Assembly (NCBI GenBank): GCA_001314715.1
Contig: LJSV01000006.1
Location: forward strand, 1-64,000
Direction of reading: 5' to 3'
Origin: Rhodobacteraceae bacterium HLUCCA12
GTDB lineage: Bacteria > Pseudomonadota > Alphaproteobacteria > Rhodobacterales > Rhodobacteraceae
DNA: 64,000 nt
Positions 25,765 to 33,723 of this stretch are shown here, piece by piece. Both the position numbers and the translations under genes were made by a program. Every line of letters begins with the position of its first letter. The stretch's first letter is position 1. Below the pieces are notes generated by a model. It searched no databases and was not told the origin of the DNA. It worked only from the letters and a program-made list of their open reading frames with translations.

Positions 25765-26730
25765 ATGGCCCAGCACTTCCTTCTTTCAGCGGCATCGCGC
25801 ACCCTGAGCCTCAAGGCGATCTACAAGGGCGGCGAAGATGCCGCGTATGCGACGTTCTGCGAAATGCGCTGGCCGGAAACCGATGGCGAAGCGATCTGCC
25901 CGAAATGCGGTTGCTGCGACACCTACAAGATCACCACCCGCCGCAAGTTCAAGTGCAAGGCCTGCGCGCACCAGTTCAGCGTAACCTCGGGCACCATCTT
26001 CGCCAGCCGCAAGATGGACTTCGTTGATCTGCTGGCGGCGATCTGCATCATGGTCAACGCGGCCAAGGGCGTTTCCATGGTCCAGCTTTCGCGCGATCTG
26101 GACTGCCAGTACAAAACCGCCTTCGTTCTGGCGCACAAGCTGCGCGAGGCGATGGCACAGGAAGTGCAGACCGGAGAAGTCCTGACCGGCCATGTCGAAA
26201 TGGATGGCGCATACTTCGGAGGGCATATCCGGCCCGCCAACCATGTCGAGAACCGCGTTGACCGCCGCCTGAAAGAACACCAGACCGGCAAGCGCCGCGT
26301 CGTTGTCGTGATGCGTGAGCGCAAGGGTCGTTCGCTGCCCTTCGTCGCCATCAATGAAGCCGAAGGCGTTGCGCTGGCGAAAGAGAACATCTGCCGCATG
26401 GCGACTATCTCGGTTGACGAAGCCAGCCACTGGGACATGCTGCATGCCGGTTGGTCAGTTGATCGCATCAACCACAGCCTTGCCTACAGCGATCTGGGCG
26501 CTTGCACCAACCAAGCCGAAAGCTTCTTCTCGCGCCTGCGCCGCCGCATGGTCGCCGGTCAACACCACCATGTCAGCCCGCAGTACCTGCACCAGTACGC
26601 CAACCATGCCGCATGGCTGGAAGACAACTGCCGTAAGGATAACGGCTCGCTTGCCTTCGGGCTGGTCGCAAACGCGATGGGTGCGCCTGTCAGCCGCGCG
26701 TGGAAAGGTTACTGGCAGCGCGCGGCTTGA
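25765..26730 (+). CDS. IS1595-family transposase (ISXO2-like)
   Basis: The 321-residue protein has an N-terminal zinc ribbon (ICPKCGCCDTYKITTRRKFK, continuing CKAC; residues 44-67) followed by HQFSVTSGTIFASRKM, typical of the IS1595 family. The DDE-type catalytic domain has D147 (HVEMDGAYFGGH), D218 (ISVDEASHWDML) and E252 in TNQAESFFSRLRRR. Length is normal and the frame is intact, so it may be active. Its codons are as GC-rich as the host's, unlike the cargo. It sits between a control region and a 14-bp palindrome that begins at its stop codon. Confidence 0.92.
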   Translation: MAQHFLLSAASRTLSLKAIYKGGEDAAYATFCEMRWPETDGEAICPKCGCCDTYKITTRRKFKCKACAHQFSVTSGTIFASRKMDFVDLLAAICIMVNAAKGVSMVQLSRDLDCQYKTAFVLAHKLREAMAQEVQTGEVLTGHVEMDGAYFGGHIRPANHVENRVDRRLKEHQTGKRRVVVVMRERKGRSLPFVAINEAEGVALAKENICRMATISVDEASHWDMLHAGWSVDRINHSLAYSDLGACTNQAESFFSRLRRRMVAGQHHHVSPQYLHQYANHAAWLEDNCRKDNGSLAFGLVANAMGAPVSRAWKGYWQRAA

Positions 26731-26769
26731 GGTATCTGAATACCTATGGTATTGTGGTATTCAGATACC
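26731..26769. promoter_or_regulatory. 14-bp perfect palindrome downstream of the transposase
   Basis: GGTATCTGAATACC (26731-26744) and its exact inverse complement (26756-26769) flank an 11-bp spacer. Each arm itself is GGTAT-N4-ATACC, so four half sites are present. No T-run follows, which argues against a terminator. It stands immediately before the ribosome site of the 31-residue micropeptide, so an operator is likely. Confidence 0.5.
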
Positions 26770-26784
26770 TATGGAGTATGTGAC

Positions 26785-26880
26785 ATGAGAAAAATTCGAC
26801 ACGCCCTTATACGACTTCTTGCCGGTAAAGACGTAATCGCGATCAACTTGTCCACACAGGGCCAATCAACTCAGTCTTGA
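26785..26880 (+). CDS. candidate 31-residue basic micropeptide
   Basis: The ORF MRKIRHALIRLLAGKDVIAI... (31 residues) starts at ATG 26785 with GGAG about 8 bases upstream. Its N-terminus is basic and amphipathic, and then NLSTQGQSTQS follows. Similar LIRLLAG-type short ORFs are, as I recall, seen in phage and element DNA of this order. It follows the 14-bp palindrome, and its stop overlaps the end of the convergent zinc-ribbon gene by 10 bp. It could be a toxin-like or regulatory peptide; nothing shows which. Confidence 0.5.
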   Translation: MRKIRHALIRLLAGKDVIAINLSTQGQSTQS

Positions 26881-27041
26881 ACCCACGCATCCTTCTTGTC
26901 CCAGATGTGTGTTTTTCCACAGTGGGGACATTTAACCCCGTTTTTTGATAAGCTGGCAGATGCGAAAGATGCCTTGTCCATGCCAATTCCAGTGGATAGC
27001 ATTTTACCAGTGTCGGGGCATTTAATCATTACTGTTCCCAT
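26871..27041 (-). CDS. small zinc-ribbon-like protein
   Basis: The 56-residue protein starts at ATG 27041 with a strong ribosome site, AGGAGGG, 6 bases upstream. It has KCPDTGKMLSTGIGMDKASF near the N-terminus and KCPHCGKTHIWDKKDAW near the C-terminus, i.e. one CxxC-type knuckle plus CP and His residues that could hold a metal. Similar short proteins with ICP-x-TG and CPHCG are common in alphaproteobacteria. Function is unknown. The longer frame to 27233 has no support. Confidence 0.75.
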   Translation of the reverse strand: MGTVMIKCPDTGKMLSTGIGMDKASFASASLSKNGVKCPHCGKTHIWDKKDAWVQD

Positions 27042-27099
27042 GATTCCCTCCTGAAAAGGGGGCAAGCATAACATATTTTGATAAGAATCGTATGGTTGC

Positions 27100-27453
27100 T
27101 TATTTTGGAAGCCACGCGCTCCCCTCATGTCGCACAATCCCAGCCCGGCGCATCTTCTGCAACGCCTGCGTTGTCCGAACATATGCCGCGCCCGTCGACA
27201 GTTCGGGCCGCTGGATTGCCACATAGGCAGCAAGGTCGCGCTGGGTGCTATAGCCCTTCCTGATACCGTCCAGGATGATCATGCGCATCATCCCCTTTCG
27301 CGCTGCGTCTGGCTTTTTTGCGGGCAGAACGACAGGCATATGAACCCCGCGCATCCGGCACAACGCTTCGACGTGCGCCAGCCCTTCGCCGTTCCCCCGG
27401 ATGATCTGCTTTCGCAGGGCGAGCAGAGCGCCATCTATCGACTTATCCAACAT
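27100..27453 (-). CDS. unrecognised small HTH-like protein
   Basis: I do not know a named family for this 117-residue basic protein. The N-terminal helix (SIDGALLALRKQIIRGNGEG) is followed by a helical stretch HVEALCRMRGVHMP. The C-terminal half looks like a winged helix: MIILDGIRKGYSTQRDLAAY, TGAAYVRTTQALQKMRRAGI, then VRHEGSAW as the wing. DNA binding is thus plausible. It lies 42 bp inside the right end of the transposon. ATG 27453 has only a weak ribosome site. Confidence 0.65.
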   Translation of the reverse strand: MLDKSIDGALLALRKQIIRGNGEGLAHVEALCRMRGVHMPVVLPAKKPDAARKGMMRMIILDGIRKGYSTQRDLAAYVAIQRPELSTGAAYVRTTQALQKMRRAGIVRHEGSAWLPK

Positions 27454-27495
27454 GCGAGAATCTTAGCGGAAATGGCGCGCAAAGGATTCCGTTTT

Positions 27496-27520
27496 CTTGG
27501 TGCGTTTGATACATAAGGCC
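27496..27520 (-). repeat. right terminal inverted repeat of the transposon
   Basis: This 25-bp sequence is the perfect inverse complement of 24463-24487. GGAAATATCC follows directly at 27521-27530 and matches the 10 bp outside the left end. Beyond it the host intergenic repeat resumes. Confidence 0.85.
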
Positions 27521-27570
27521 GGAAATATCCCGGGGGAGTCGCCCGAAGGGCGGCGGGGGCGGAGCCCCCG
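27521..27570 (-). repeat. Rhodobacterales-type GC-rich intergenic repeat, copy 2 (inverted)
   Basis: GGAAATATCCCGGGGG, then CGCCCGAAGGGCG (27539-27551) and GGGGGCGGAGCCCCC (27555-27569). Read in reverse this has the same order of palindromes as copies 1 and 3. It lies after the transposon and before the ALDH gene stop at 27610. Confidence 0.65.
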
Positions 27571-27609
27571 TTTCTGGACGAACAGGCTTCTGCGCAGCAG
27601 GCAATCAGG

Positions 27610-29910
27610 TTACGCCCCGTACGGGACCCAGACGGTTTTCACCTGTACGGAACGGTGCAGAAATTCGCCGTCCTTGCCCTCGTTGCCGTGCCAGTCGCGC
27701 GCGCGACATTCCGACCACACGGATTTGAGATTCCCCGCGCTTTCATGTTCGGCCAGGGTGCAGGTCGCGGCGTCGGCAAAGACCCATAGCGCCGCCACGT
27801 CGTCATGCTGTGCCAGGCAGCGCGCCAGATCGGTGCGCGGCCCCGTGATCACGTTGACAACGCCGCCCGGCACGTCCGAGCTGTCGAGAACGCGGCACAT
27901 TTCCAGCGCCGCACGCGGCGCGGCCTGTGCCGGCACCGCGACCACCCGGTTGCCCAGCGCGATCGCCGGCATCACTGTCGACACAAATCCCAGGAGCGGC
28001 GATTCATCCGGGCAGATCAGGCCCATCACGCCATGGGCCTCTGTCAGCGCCAGCGTCAGATGCGACGCCCGCGTCGCGTGCACGCGACCGTCCTGCTTGT
28101 CAGCCCAGGCCGCCCAGTAGAAGACCCGCGCCACGGCGGCCTCGGCCTCGGCATCGGAAGACATCGCGGCCAGATCGTCTCGTCGCGCGGCCATGTTCTC
28201 GGCGATAAAAAACAGAACCTGCGCCCGGTTGTGCCCGGTTGTCGTGCCCCAGCGGGCGGCCTTGTGCGCGGCCTCGACGGCATTGCGAATATCCTTGCGC
28301 CCGCCCAGCGGAAACTGTGTGCCCTGCGCGGCATAGCTGTGGCCGCCATCGGCGCGTTTCTGTGCGCCCCCGATATACAGCTTGTGCGTGCGGTCGATCC
28401 CGGCCGGACCGGCATCGCCGGGCAGGGCCGAAAGCGCGGGCGGCGGCGTGCGTGGCTTGCCCGTCACCGCGGGGTTGCGCAGATAGGCCAACATCCCCGC
28501 GCGCCCGCCCTCGCGGCCAAAGCCCGACTCGCGCATCCCGCCGAAGGGTGCGTTCGCGTCGAAGAGGTTTGTGCCGTTGATCCAGACCACCCCCGCCCTG
28601 ACCTGTGCCGCCATGTCGAGCGCGGTCGTGATGTTCTCGGACCAGACCGAGGCCGCAAGCCCGTAGCGCGTGTTGTTGGCCAATGCCACCGCCTCGGCCG
28701 GGGTGCGGAAGGTCATCATGGCCACGACCGGGCCAAAGATCTCTTCCTGCATCGCCACGTTGGCCGCGCCCAGCCCGGTCAGCAGCGCGGGCGGGCAGAA
28801 ATTGCCCTCAACGGTGCCGGGTTGATACAGGTCCGCCCCCTGCGCAACGGCCTGCGCCACGATCTCGCGGATACGCGCCATCTGCACCGGGTGCACCACC
28901 GCGCCGATATCGGTGGACTTGTCCAGCGGGTCGCCCAGCCGCAACCGGGCCATCCGCGCCTTGAGCCGCTCGGCAAAGGGCACGGCGACGGATTCCTGCA
29001 CCAGAAGGCGCGAACCCGCGCAGCAGACCTCGCCCTGGTTGAACCAGATCGCGTCCACCACGCCTTCGACGGCGGCATCCAGATCGGCGCCCGCAAAGAC
29101 GATGAAGGGCGATTTGCCGCCCAGCTCAAGTGTCAGCGCCTTGCCGCGGCCTGCCGTCGCTTGCCGGATCCTGCGCCCCACCTCGGTCGAGCCGGTGAAG
29201 GCGATCTTGTCGACATCCGCCGCGACCAGCGCCGCGCCGGTATCGCCATCGCCGGTGACGATGTTCACGACACCTTTCGGCAAGCCCGCCTCATGGCACA
29301 GCTGGGCAAAAAGCAGCGCGCTTAGCGGCGTGTATTCCGCCGGTTTGAGGACCACGGCATTCCCCGCCGCAAGCGCCGGTGCGATCTTCCACGCCAGCAT
29401 CAGAAGCGGAAAGTTCCACGGGATGATCTGCCCGCAGACGCCATGCGGCACCATGCCCGGAAATTCGTCGCCGATCAGTTCGGCCCAGCCCGCGTGGTGA
29501 TAGAAGTGCCGCACGGCCAGCGGCACGTCGATGTCGCGCGCCTCGCGGATCGGTTTGCCGTTGTCGAGCACTTCAAGCACCGCAAACAGCCGCTCACGCT
29601 TTTGCATCAGTCGGGCCAGTGCATAGAGATGGCGCGCCCGCGCATGTCCGGGCAGTTTTTCCCATCGGGGCTGGGCCTTGCGCGCGGCCTTCACCGCGGC
29701 GGCAATATCATCGGCGGTGCCTTGTGTGACCTGTGCAAGCACGGCACCCGTGGCCGGGTTCACGGTGTCAAAGGTATCGCCGGGCTTGGTGAAAGCGCCA
29801 TTGATGAAATGGCCGAACGGCCCGCGCGCCAGCCATTCGGTTGCGATGGCGGGCGATTCAGGGGCGGGGCCGTAGTCCATGGTGTTCAGGGCCTCTGTGA
29901 CGGTGGGCAT
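27610..29910 (-). CDS. ALDH16-type aldehyde dehydrogenase (double domain)
   Basis: The 766-residue NAD-dependent enzyme is about 270 residues longer than a usual aldehyde dehydrogenase. Residues about 30-500 are a full ALDH: IIPWNFPLLMLAWKIAPALA, IAFTGSTEVG, the general base Glu in LTLELGGKSPFIV and the catalytic Cys in NQGEVCCAGSRLLV. Residues about 520-766 repeat part of the fold (KLYIGGAQKRADGGHSY...) without a catalytic Cys, as in ALDH16 proteins, some of which come from marine Rhodobacterales. The physiological aldehyde is unknown. ATG 29910 with GAGG upstream lies 7 bp after the deoC stop, so the two are an operon; deoC releases acetaldehyde, a possible substrate. Confidence 0.88.
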   Translation of the reverse strand: MPTVTEALNTMDYGPAPESPAIATEWLARGPFGHFINGAFTKPGDTFDTVNPATGAVLAQVTQGTADDIAAAVKAARKAQPRWEKLPGHARARHLYALARLMQKRERLFAVLEVLDNGKPIREARDIDVPLAVRHFYHHAGWAELIGDEFPGMVPHGVCGQIIPWNFPLLMLAWKIAPALAAGNAVVLKPAEYTPLSALLFAQLCHEAGLPKGVVNIVTGDGDTGAALVAADVDKIAFTGSTEVGRRIRQATAGRGKALTLELGGKSPFIVFAGADLDAAVEGVVDAIWFNQGEVCCAGSRLLVQESVAVPFAERLKARMARLRLGDPLDKSTDIGAVVHPVQMARIREIVAQAVAQGADLYQPGTVEGNFCPPALLTGLGAANVAMQEEIFGPVVAMMTFRTPAEAVALANNTRYGLAASVWSENITTALDMAAQVRAGVVWINGTNLFDANAPFGGMRESGFGREGGRAGMLAYLRNPAVTGKPRTPPPALSALPGDAGPAGIDRTHKLYIGGAQKRADGGHSYAAQGTQFPLGGRKDIRNAVEAAHKAARWGTTTGHNRAQVLFFIAENMAARRDDLAAMSSDAEAEAAVARVFYWAAWADKQDGRVHATRASHLTLALTEAHGVMGLICPDESPLLGFVSTVMPAIALGNRVVAVPAQAAPRAALEMCRVLDSSDVPGGVVNVITGPRTDLARCLAQHDDVAALWVFADAATCTLAEHESAGNLKSVWSECRARDWHGNEGKDGEFLHRSVQVKTVWVPYGA

Positions 29911-29917
29911 GATGACC

Positions 29918-30868
29918 TCAGGCAAGGGCGTGGCGATGGGCGGCGGCATAGCGGCCAGTCACGAAATGCGCGATCTGGCGCTCGATATCGCCCAGCATGC
30001 TGGATGCCCCCAGGCGGAACAGTTCGGGTTCCAGCCAGTCGCGCCCGGCTTCCTCGCGCATCAGGATCTGCCAGGAAATCGCATCCTTGGCGGTTTTCAT
30101 GCCGCCCGCGGGCTTGAAGCCGATGCGGGTGCCGGTCCGGGCACCATATTCGCGCAGCGCCCGCACCATGACCAGGCCGACCGGCAGCGTGGCGTTGACG
30201 GCCTCTTTCCCCGTCGAGGTCTTGATGAAATCGGCACCCGCCTGCATCGCCACCATCGAGGCCGCGTGGACATTGCCCAGCGTGACCAGGTCGCCGGTGG
30301 CCAGGATCGCCTTCATATGCGCATCGCCGCAGGCTTCGCGCATCGCGGCGATTTCATCGTAAAGCGCGGCCCAGTCGCCGCGCAGCACATGGGCGCGGGT
30401 AATCACGATGTCGATCTCGGATGCGCCCATATCGACGGCATAGCCAATCTCGGCCAGTCGCAGGTTCAGCGGCATCAGCCCGGCGGGAAAGCCCGTCGCC
30501 ACGGACGCGACCGGAATCCCCGTGTTCGACAAGGCCCGCACCGCCGCCGGCACCATCGTCGGATAGACGCAGACCGCACCGACCCTGGGCATCTCTGGCA
30601 AGCCCAGCGCGGTGACGATCCAGTCATCCAGCGGGCGGCGCGCCTTGGCACAGAGGCGGGCGACCCGGTCCTCGGTATCGTCGCCGGCCAGAGTGGTCAG
30701 GTCCATGCAGCGGATCGCGTTGACCAGCCATGCCGCCTGATGGACGCCCTTGACGCTGCGCCGCGTGCCCAGCGTGGCGGCGCGGCTTTCGGTCGCGGGG
30801 CGGTTTATCTGCACCGCGTCGAACCAGTCGGTGGCAAGCGGTGTGCCGGGGTTGCGGGTGTGGGGCAT
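29918..30868 (-). CDS. deoC: deoxyribose-phosphate aldolase
   Basis: The 316-residue enzyme cleaves deoxyribose 5-phosphate to glyceraldehyde 3-phosphate and acetaldehyde. It is of the longer, animal-like DERA type: AAWLVNAIRCMDLTTLAGDD near residue 45-65, VCVYPTMVPAA, ASVATGFPAGLMPLNLRLAE. The Schiff-base Lys is in ADFIKTSTGKEAVNATLPV, followed by GFKPAGGMKTAKDAISW. ATG 30868 is chosen because homologues start close before GTPLATDWFDAVQINRPA; the open frame to 30934 adds unconserved residues. It is followed by the ALDH16 gene 7 bp downstream, fitting oxidation of the acetaldehyde product. Confidence 0.9.
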   Translation of the reverse strand: MPHTRNPGTPLATDWFDAVQINRPATESRAATLGTRRSVKGVHQAAWLVNAIRCMDLTTLAGDDTEDRVARLCAKARRPLDDWIVTALGLPEMPRVGAVCVYPTMVPAAVRALSNTGIPVASVATGFPAGLMPLNLRLAEIGYAVDMGASEIDIVITRAHVLRGDWAALYDEIAAMREACGDAHMKAILATGDLVTLGNVHAASMVAMQAGADFIKTSTGKEAVNATLPVGLVMVRALREYGARTGTRIGFKPAGGMKTAKDAISWQILMREEAGRDWLEPELFRLGASSMLGDIERQIAHFVTGRYAAAHRHALA

Positions 30869-30934
30869 CGGGGCGTCCGGGCTGCTGGGTGGCCTGAGTA
30901 TGCGCCGGGGACCATGGCCTGACAATCCCCGCAC

Positions 30935-30950
30935 TTGACCGTTTGGTCAG
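30935..30950 (-). promoter_or_regulatory. candidate operator upstream of deoC
   Basis: TGACC-GTTT-GGTCA (30936-30949) is a perfect 5-bp inverted repeat with a 4-base spacer, 67 bp upstream of the chosen deoC start. The form resembles TetR-type operators. It may equally be chance, and no regulator gene is adjacent. Confidence 0.3.
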
Positions 30951-31123
30951 CGCTGAATCGCTCCCTGGATCATCGAGAAGAATTGACAAGACGCCCCCGC
31001 CATAATAACCGACAGAGTTAGTAGGGATTGTGCGGACAACCGCTTAGGCAGGCGCAAGGGCGCGTTACCGAAGTGAGATCCCTGAACGGATTAACACGGC
31101 CCACGCCAGACATGAGGACTGCC

Positions 31124-32113
31124 ATGACAACTCTTCGCAACGCCCTTATCGCCACCGTCGCCATTGCCGCCCCGATGCCGGCGCTGGCCGATCTGACCCT
31201 TTATTCCGGCCGCGGTGAAACGCTGGTCGCCCCGATCATCCAGGCCTTTTCCGACGAAACCGGAATTGAGGTCAACGTGCGTTACGCTGGCACCGCCGAA
31301 CTTGCGATCCTGCTGCAGGAAGAAGGCGATGCCACCCCTGCCGACCTGTTCTGGGCGCAGGACGCCACCGCGCTGGGCTCGGTTGCCGAAAGCTTCGCGC
31401 CCCTGCCCGAATCGCTGGTGGACGCGGTTCCCACGGCCTATCGCGACGCCGAAAACCGCTGGGTCGCCACCTCGGGTCGTGGCCGCGTTCTGGCGCATTC
31501 GATCGAGCGCGTGAACGCCGAGGATCTGCCCGCCACCATGGATGAGATGACCGACGCCGAATGGGAGGGCCGCGTGGCGCTGGCACCGACCAACGGTTCG
31601 TTCGTGGCCCATATCACCGCGATGCGCACCCATCTGGGCGACGAGGCCACCGCCGCGTGGCTTGAGGGGATCAAGGCCAACGACCCGGTGATCGTGAGCA
31701 ACAACACCGCGATCTTGCAGGCTATTGCAGACGGTGAGGCCGACATCGGCATCGTGAACAACTATTACCTGAACCGCTTCCTGCGTCGCGATGCCGATTT
31801 CCCGGTCACGCAGACCCTGTTCGAAACGCAGGGCGACATCGGCAACCTGCTGCTGGTCGCCGGCATCGGCATCCTGAACGGTTCGGACCAGACCGAGGAG
31901 GCGCAAGCCTTTGTCGAATACCTGCTGAGCCCCACCGCGCAGCAGTATTTCACTGGCGAAGTGTCGGAATTCCCCGTCATTCCGGGAACCATCGTCTCCC
32001 GCCAGGATGTCAACATCGACGACGTGGTCGAGGCTGCCCCGCAGATCGACCTGAACACGATCGGCGATCTGGAAGGCACGCTGGACATGCTGCGCGAGGC
32101 AGGACTCATTTGA
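31124..32113 (+). CDS. fbpA: Fe(III) ABC transporter periplasmic binding protein
   Basis: The 329-residue exported protein has a signal peptide (MTTLRNALIATVAIAAPMPALA). The type 2 periplasmic fold follows, with DLTLYSGRGETLVAPIIQAF, TPADLFWAQDATALG and NRWVATSGRGRVLAHS. The paired tyrosines in IVNNYYLNRFLRRD (about residue 212) are the iron ligands of FbpA-type ferric binding proteins. ATG 31124 has GAGG 7 bases before it; ATG 31112 is in frame but lacks this. It is the first gene of an ATP-driven iron importer with the permease and ATPase downstream, overlapping. Confidence 0.9.
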   Translation: MTTLRNALIATVAIAAPMPALADLTLYSGRGETLVAPIIQAFSDETGIEVNVRYAGTAELAILLQEEGDATPADLFWAQDATALGSVAESFAPLPESLVDAVPTAYRDAENRWVATSGRGRVLAHSIERVNAEDLPATMDEMTDAEWEGRVALAPTNGSFVAHITAMRTHLGDEATAAWLEGIKANDPVIVSNNTAILQAIADGEADIGIVNNYYLNRFLRRDADFPVTQTLFETQGDIGNLLLVAGIGILNGSDQTEEAQAFVEYLLSPTAQQYFTGEVSEFPVIPGTIVSRQDVNIDDVVEAAPQIDLNTIGDLEGTLDMLREAGLI

Positions 32114-33723
32114 TCGCAGCCACCATCAACAGGGGCCGGCGCATCGCGCCGGCCCGGATGGTCTTTTCGGCCCTCGGTCTTGCGATCGGGGGCCTGATGC
32201 TTTTGCCGCTGGCCTATCTGGTGTTGCGCGCCGCCGAGGCCGATCCGGCCACCGTTCAGGATCTGCTGTTTCGGCCGCGCACGATCCGGATGATGCTGAA
32301 CACGGTTGCGCTGGTAACCGGTGTTCTTGTGCTGGGAACCGCCATTGCCCTGCCCCTTGCCTGGCTTGTCAGCCGCACCAACCTGAAGGGGCGACGCGTC
32401 GTCAATGTTCTGGCGGTGATGCCGCTGGCGGTGCCGGGCTACGTGATGGCCTATGCCCTGATCGGGCTGGGCGGCAATTACGGCTTTCTCAACCAGGTTG
32501 TCGGGTTTCGCCTCCCCATGCCCGAGGGCTGGTGGGGCGCGACACTGGCGCTGTCGCTGTATACGTTTTCCTATCTCTACCTGAATTTGCGCGCCGCCTT
32601 TGCCGGCCTCGACCAAAGCCTTGAAGAGGCCGCCCGCGCGCTGGGCGCCACCCCGCGCGAGGTCTTCTTTCGCGTGACGCTGCCGCATCTGCTGCCGGCG
32701 TTCATGGCCGGCTGGCTGGTGGTCGGGCTGTATGTTCTGGGTGATTTCGGCGCCGTGGCGCTGATGCGGTACGAGGTCTTTTCCTATGCCATCTACATCC
32801 AGTATTCTGCGGCCTTCGACCGGGTCTATGCCGCGTGGCTGGCGCTGATCCTGATCGCCGCCGCATTGTCGGTGGTCTGGCTGGAAAGCCGCCTGCGCGA
32901 GGGCGCGCATTTCGCACGCACGGGGTCGGGGGCCGGGACACGGCCGCGCCGGACGCATCTGTCCCCGTTCGGGCAGGTTGCGGGCTGGGCCTTTGTCGTC
33001 GTGGTGGTGATGGCGTCGCTGGGTCTGCCGCTTTCGGTCCTGTCGTTCTGGATGACCCGCTCGCCCGACAGCGTCGCCCATCTGGCCGAGGCTTTGCCAG
33101 ACCTTCTGCGCGCCTTTGGCCAGTCGCTGTCGGTCGCCGTGCCCTCGGCCATCGTCGCGGCGGGTATGGCGCTGCCGGTGGCGGTGCTGGCGGTGCGCTA
33201 TCCCTCGCCGCTGTCGACGCTGATCAACCGGCTGGCATTCGTAGGCTATGCCGTGCCGGCGCTGGCCTTTGCGCTGGCCTTCGTCTTTTTCGCGCTACAG
33301 GGCGCACCGTTCCTGTATCAGACCCATACCCTGCTGATCGTCGTCTATGCCCTCAGTTTCCTGGCGCTCGCGCTTGGTCCGATCCGCTCGGCACTCTATC
33401 AGGCGCGCCCCTCGGTCGAGGAATCGGCGCGCGCGTTGGGGCATGGCCCGGTCTCGGTGTTCTGGCGTGTGACCTTGCCCACCATCCGCCCCGGCCTGGT
33501 GGCCGGCATGGTGCTGGTGTTCGTCATCGCCGTAAAGGAACTTCCGATTGCCTTTCTGCTGGCGCCGACCGGGTTCAGGCCGCTGTCGATCACCATGTTC
33601 ACCCGCACATCCGAAGGCATGTTGCTTGAAGCCGCGCCTTATGCCGCGTCGATCATCGTCTTTTCCGCCCTTTTCGTCGGTTTCGTTTTGCGCCATGACC
33701 GAAAGGCTGGAGACGAGCGATGA
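32110..33723 (+). CDS. fbpB: Fe(III) ABC transporter permease (fused halves)
   Basis: The 537-residue membrane protein has about 12 transmembrane segments in two homologous halves. Each ends in a permease EAA loop: the first is QSLEEAARALGATPREVFFR, at about 170-190, and the second SVEESARALGHGPVSVFWR, at about 435-455. This two-half form is typical of FbpB/SfuB. A TTG start at 32110 overlaps the fbpA stop (TTGA). Its stop overlaps the ATPase start (ATGA at 33720), so all three genes are translationally coupled. Confidence 0.9.
   Translation: MIAATINRGRRIAPARMVFSALGLAIGGLMLLPLAYLVLRAAEADPATVQDLLFRPRTIRMMLNTVALVTGVLVLGTAIALPLAWLVSRTNLKGRRVVNVLAVMPLAVPGYVMAYALIGLGGNYGFLNQVVGFRLPMPEGWWGATLALSLYTFSYLYLNLRAAFAGLDQSLEEAARALGATPREVFFRVTLPHLLPAFMAGWLVVGLYVLGDFGAVALMRYEVFSYAIYIQYSAAFDRVYAAWLALILIAAALSVVWLESRLREGAHFARTGSGAGTRPRRTHLSPFGQVAGWAFVVVVVMASLGLPLSVLSFWMTRSPDSVAHLAEALPDLLRAFGQSLSVAVPSAIVAAGMALPVAVLAVRYPSPLSTLINRLAFVGYAVPALAFALAFVFFALQGAPFLYQTHTLLIVVYALSFLALALGPIRSALYQARPSVEESARALGHGPVSVFWRVTLPTIRPGLVAGMVLVFVIAVKELPIAFLLAPTGFRPLSITMFTRTSEGMLLEAAPYAASIIVFSALFVGFVLRHDRKAGDER

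Larger units (their letters stand above)
24463..27520. mobile_element. 3,058-bp IS1595-type transposon with cargo genes
   Basis: The element is bounded by 25-bp perfect inverted repeats (24463-24487 and 27496-27520; outer end GGCCTTATGTATC) and by a 10-bp direct repeat GGAAATATCC (24453-24462 and 27521-27530). It holds an IS1595-family transposase gene (25765-26730) plus a 303-residue membrane protein, a DUF6471 protein, a micropeptide, a zinc-ribbon protein and an HTH-like protein. Base composition of the cargo is visibly more AT-rich than the flanks. IS1595 elements with passenger genes are known, but this cargo set is not one I know. IS1595 usually duplicates 8 bp; 10 bp here is a discrepancy. 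Confidence 0.8.

Noticed and set aside
26731-26769. possible CRISPR repeat or terminator
   Set aside because: Only two inverse arms exist, with no repeating unit or spacers, and no T-run follows.
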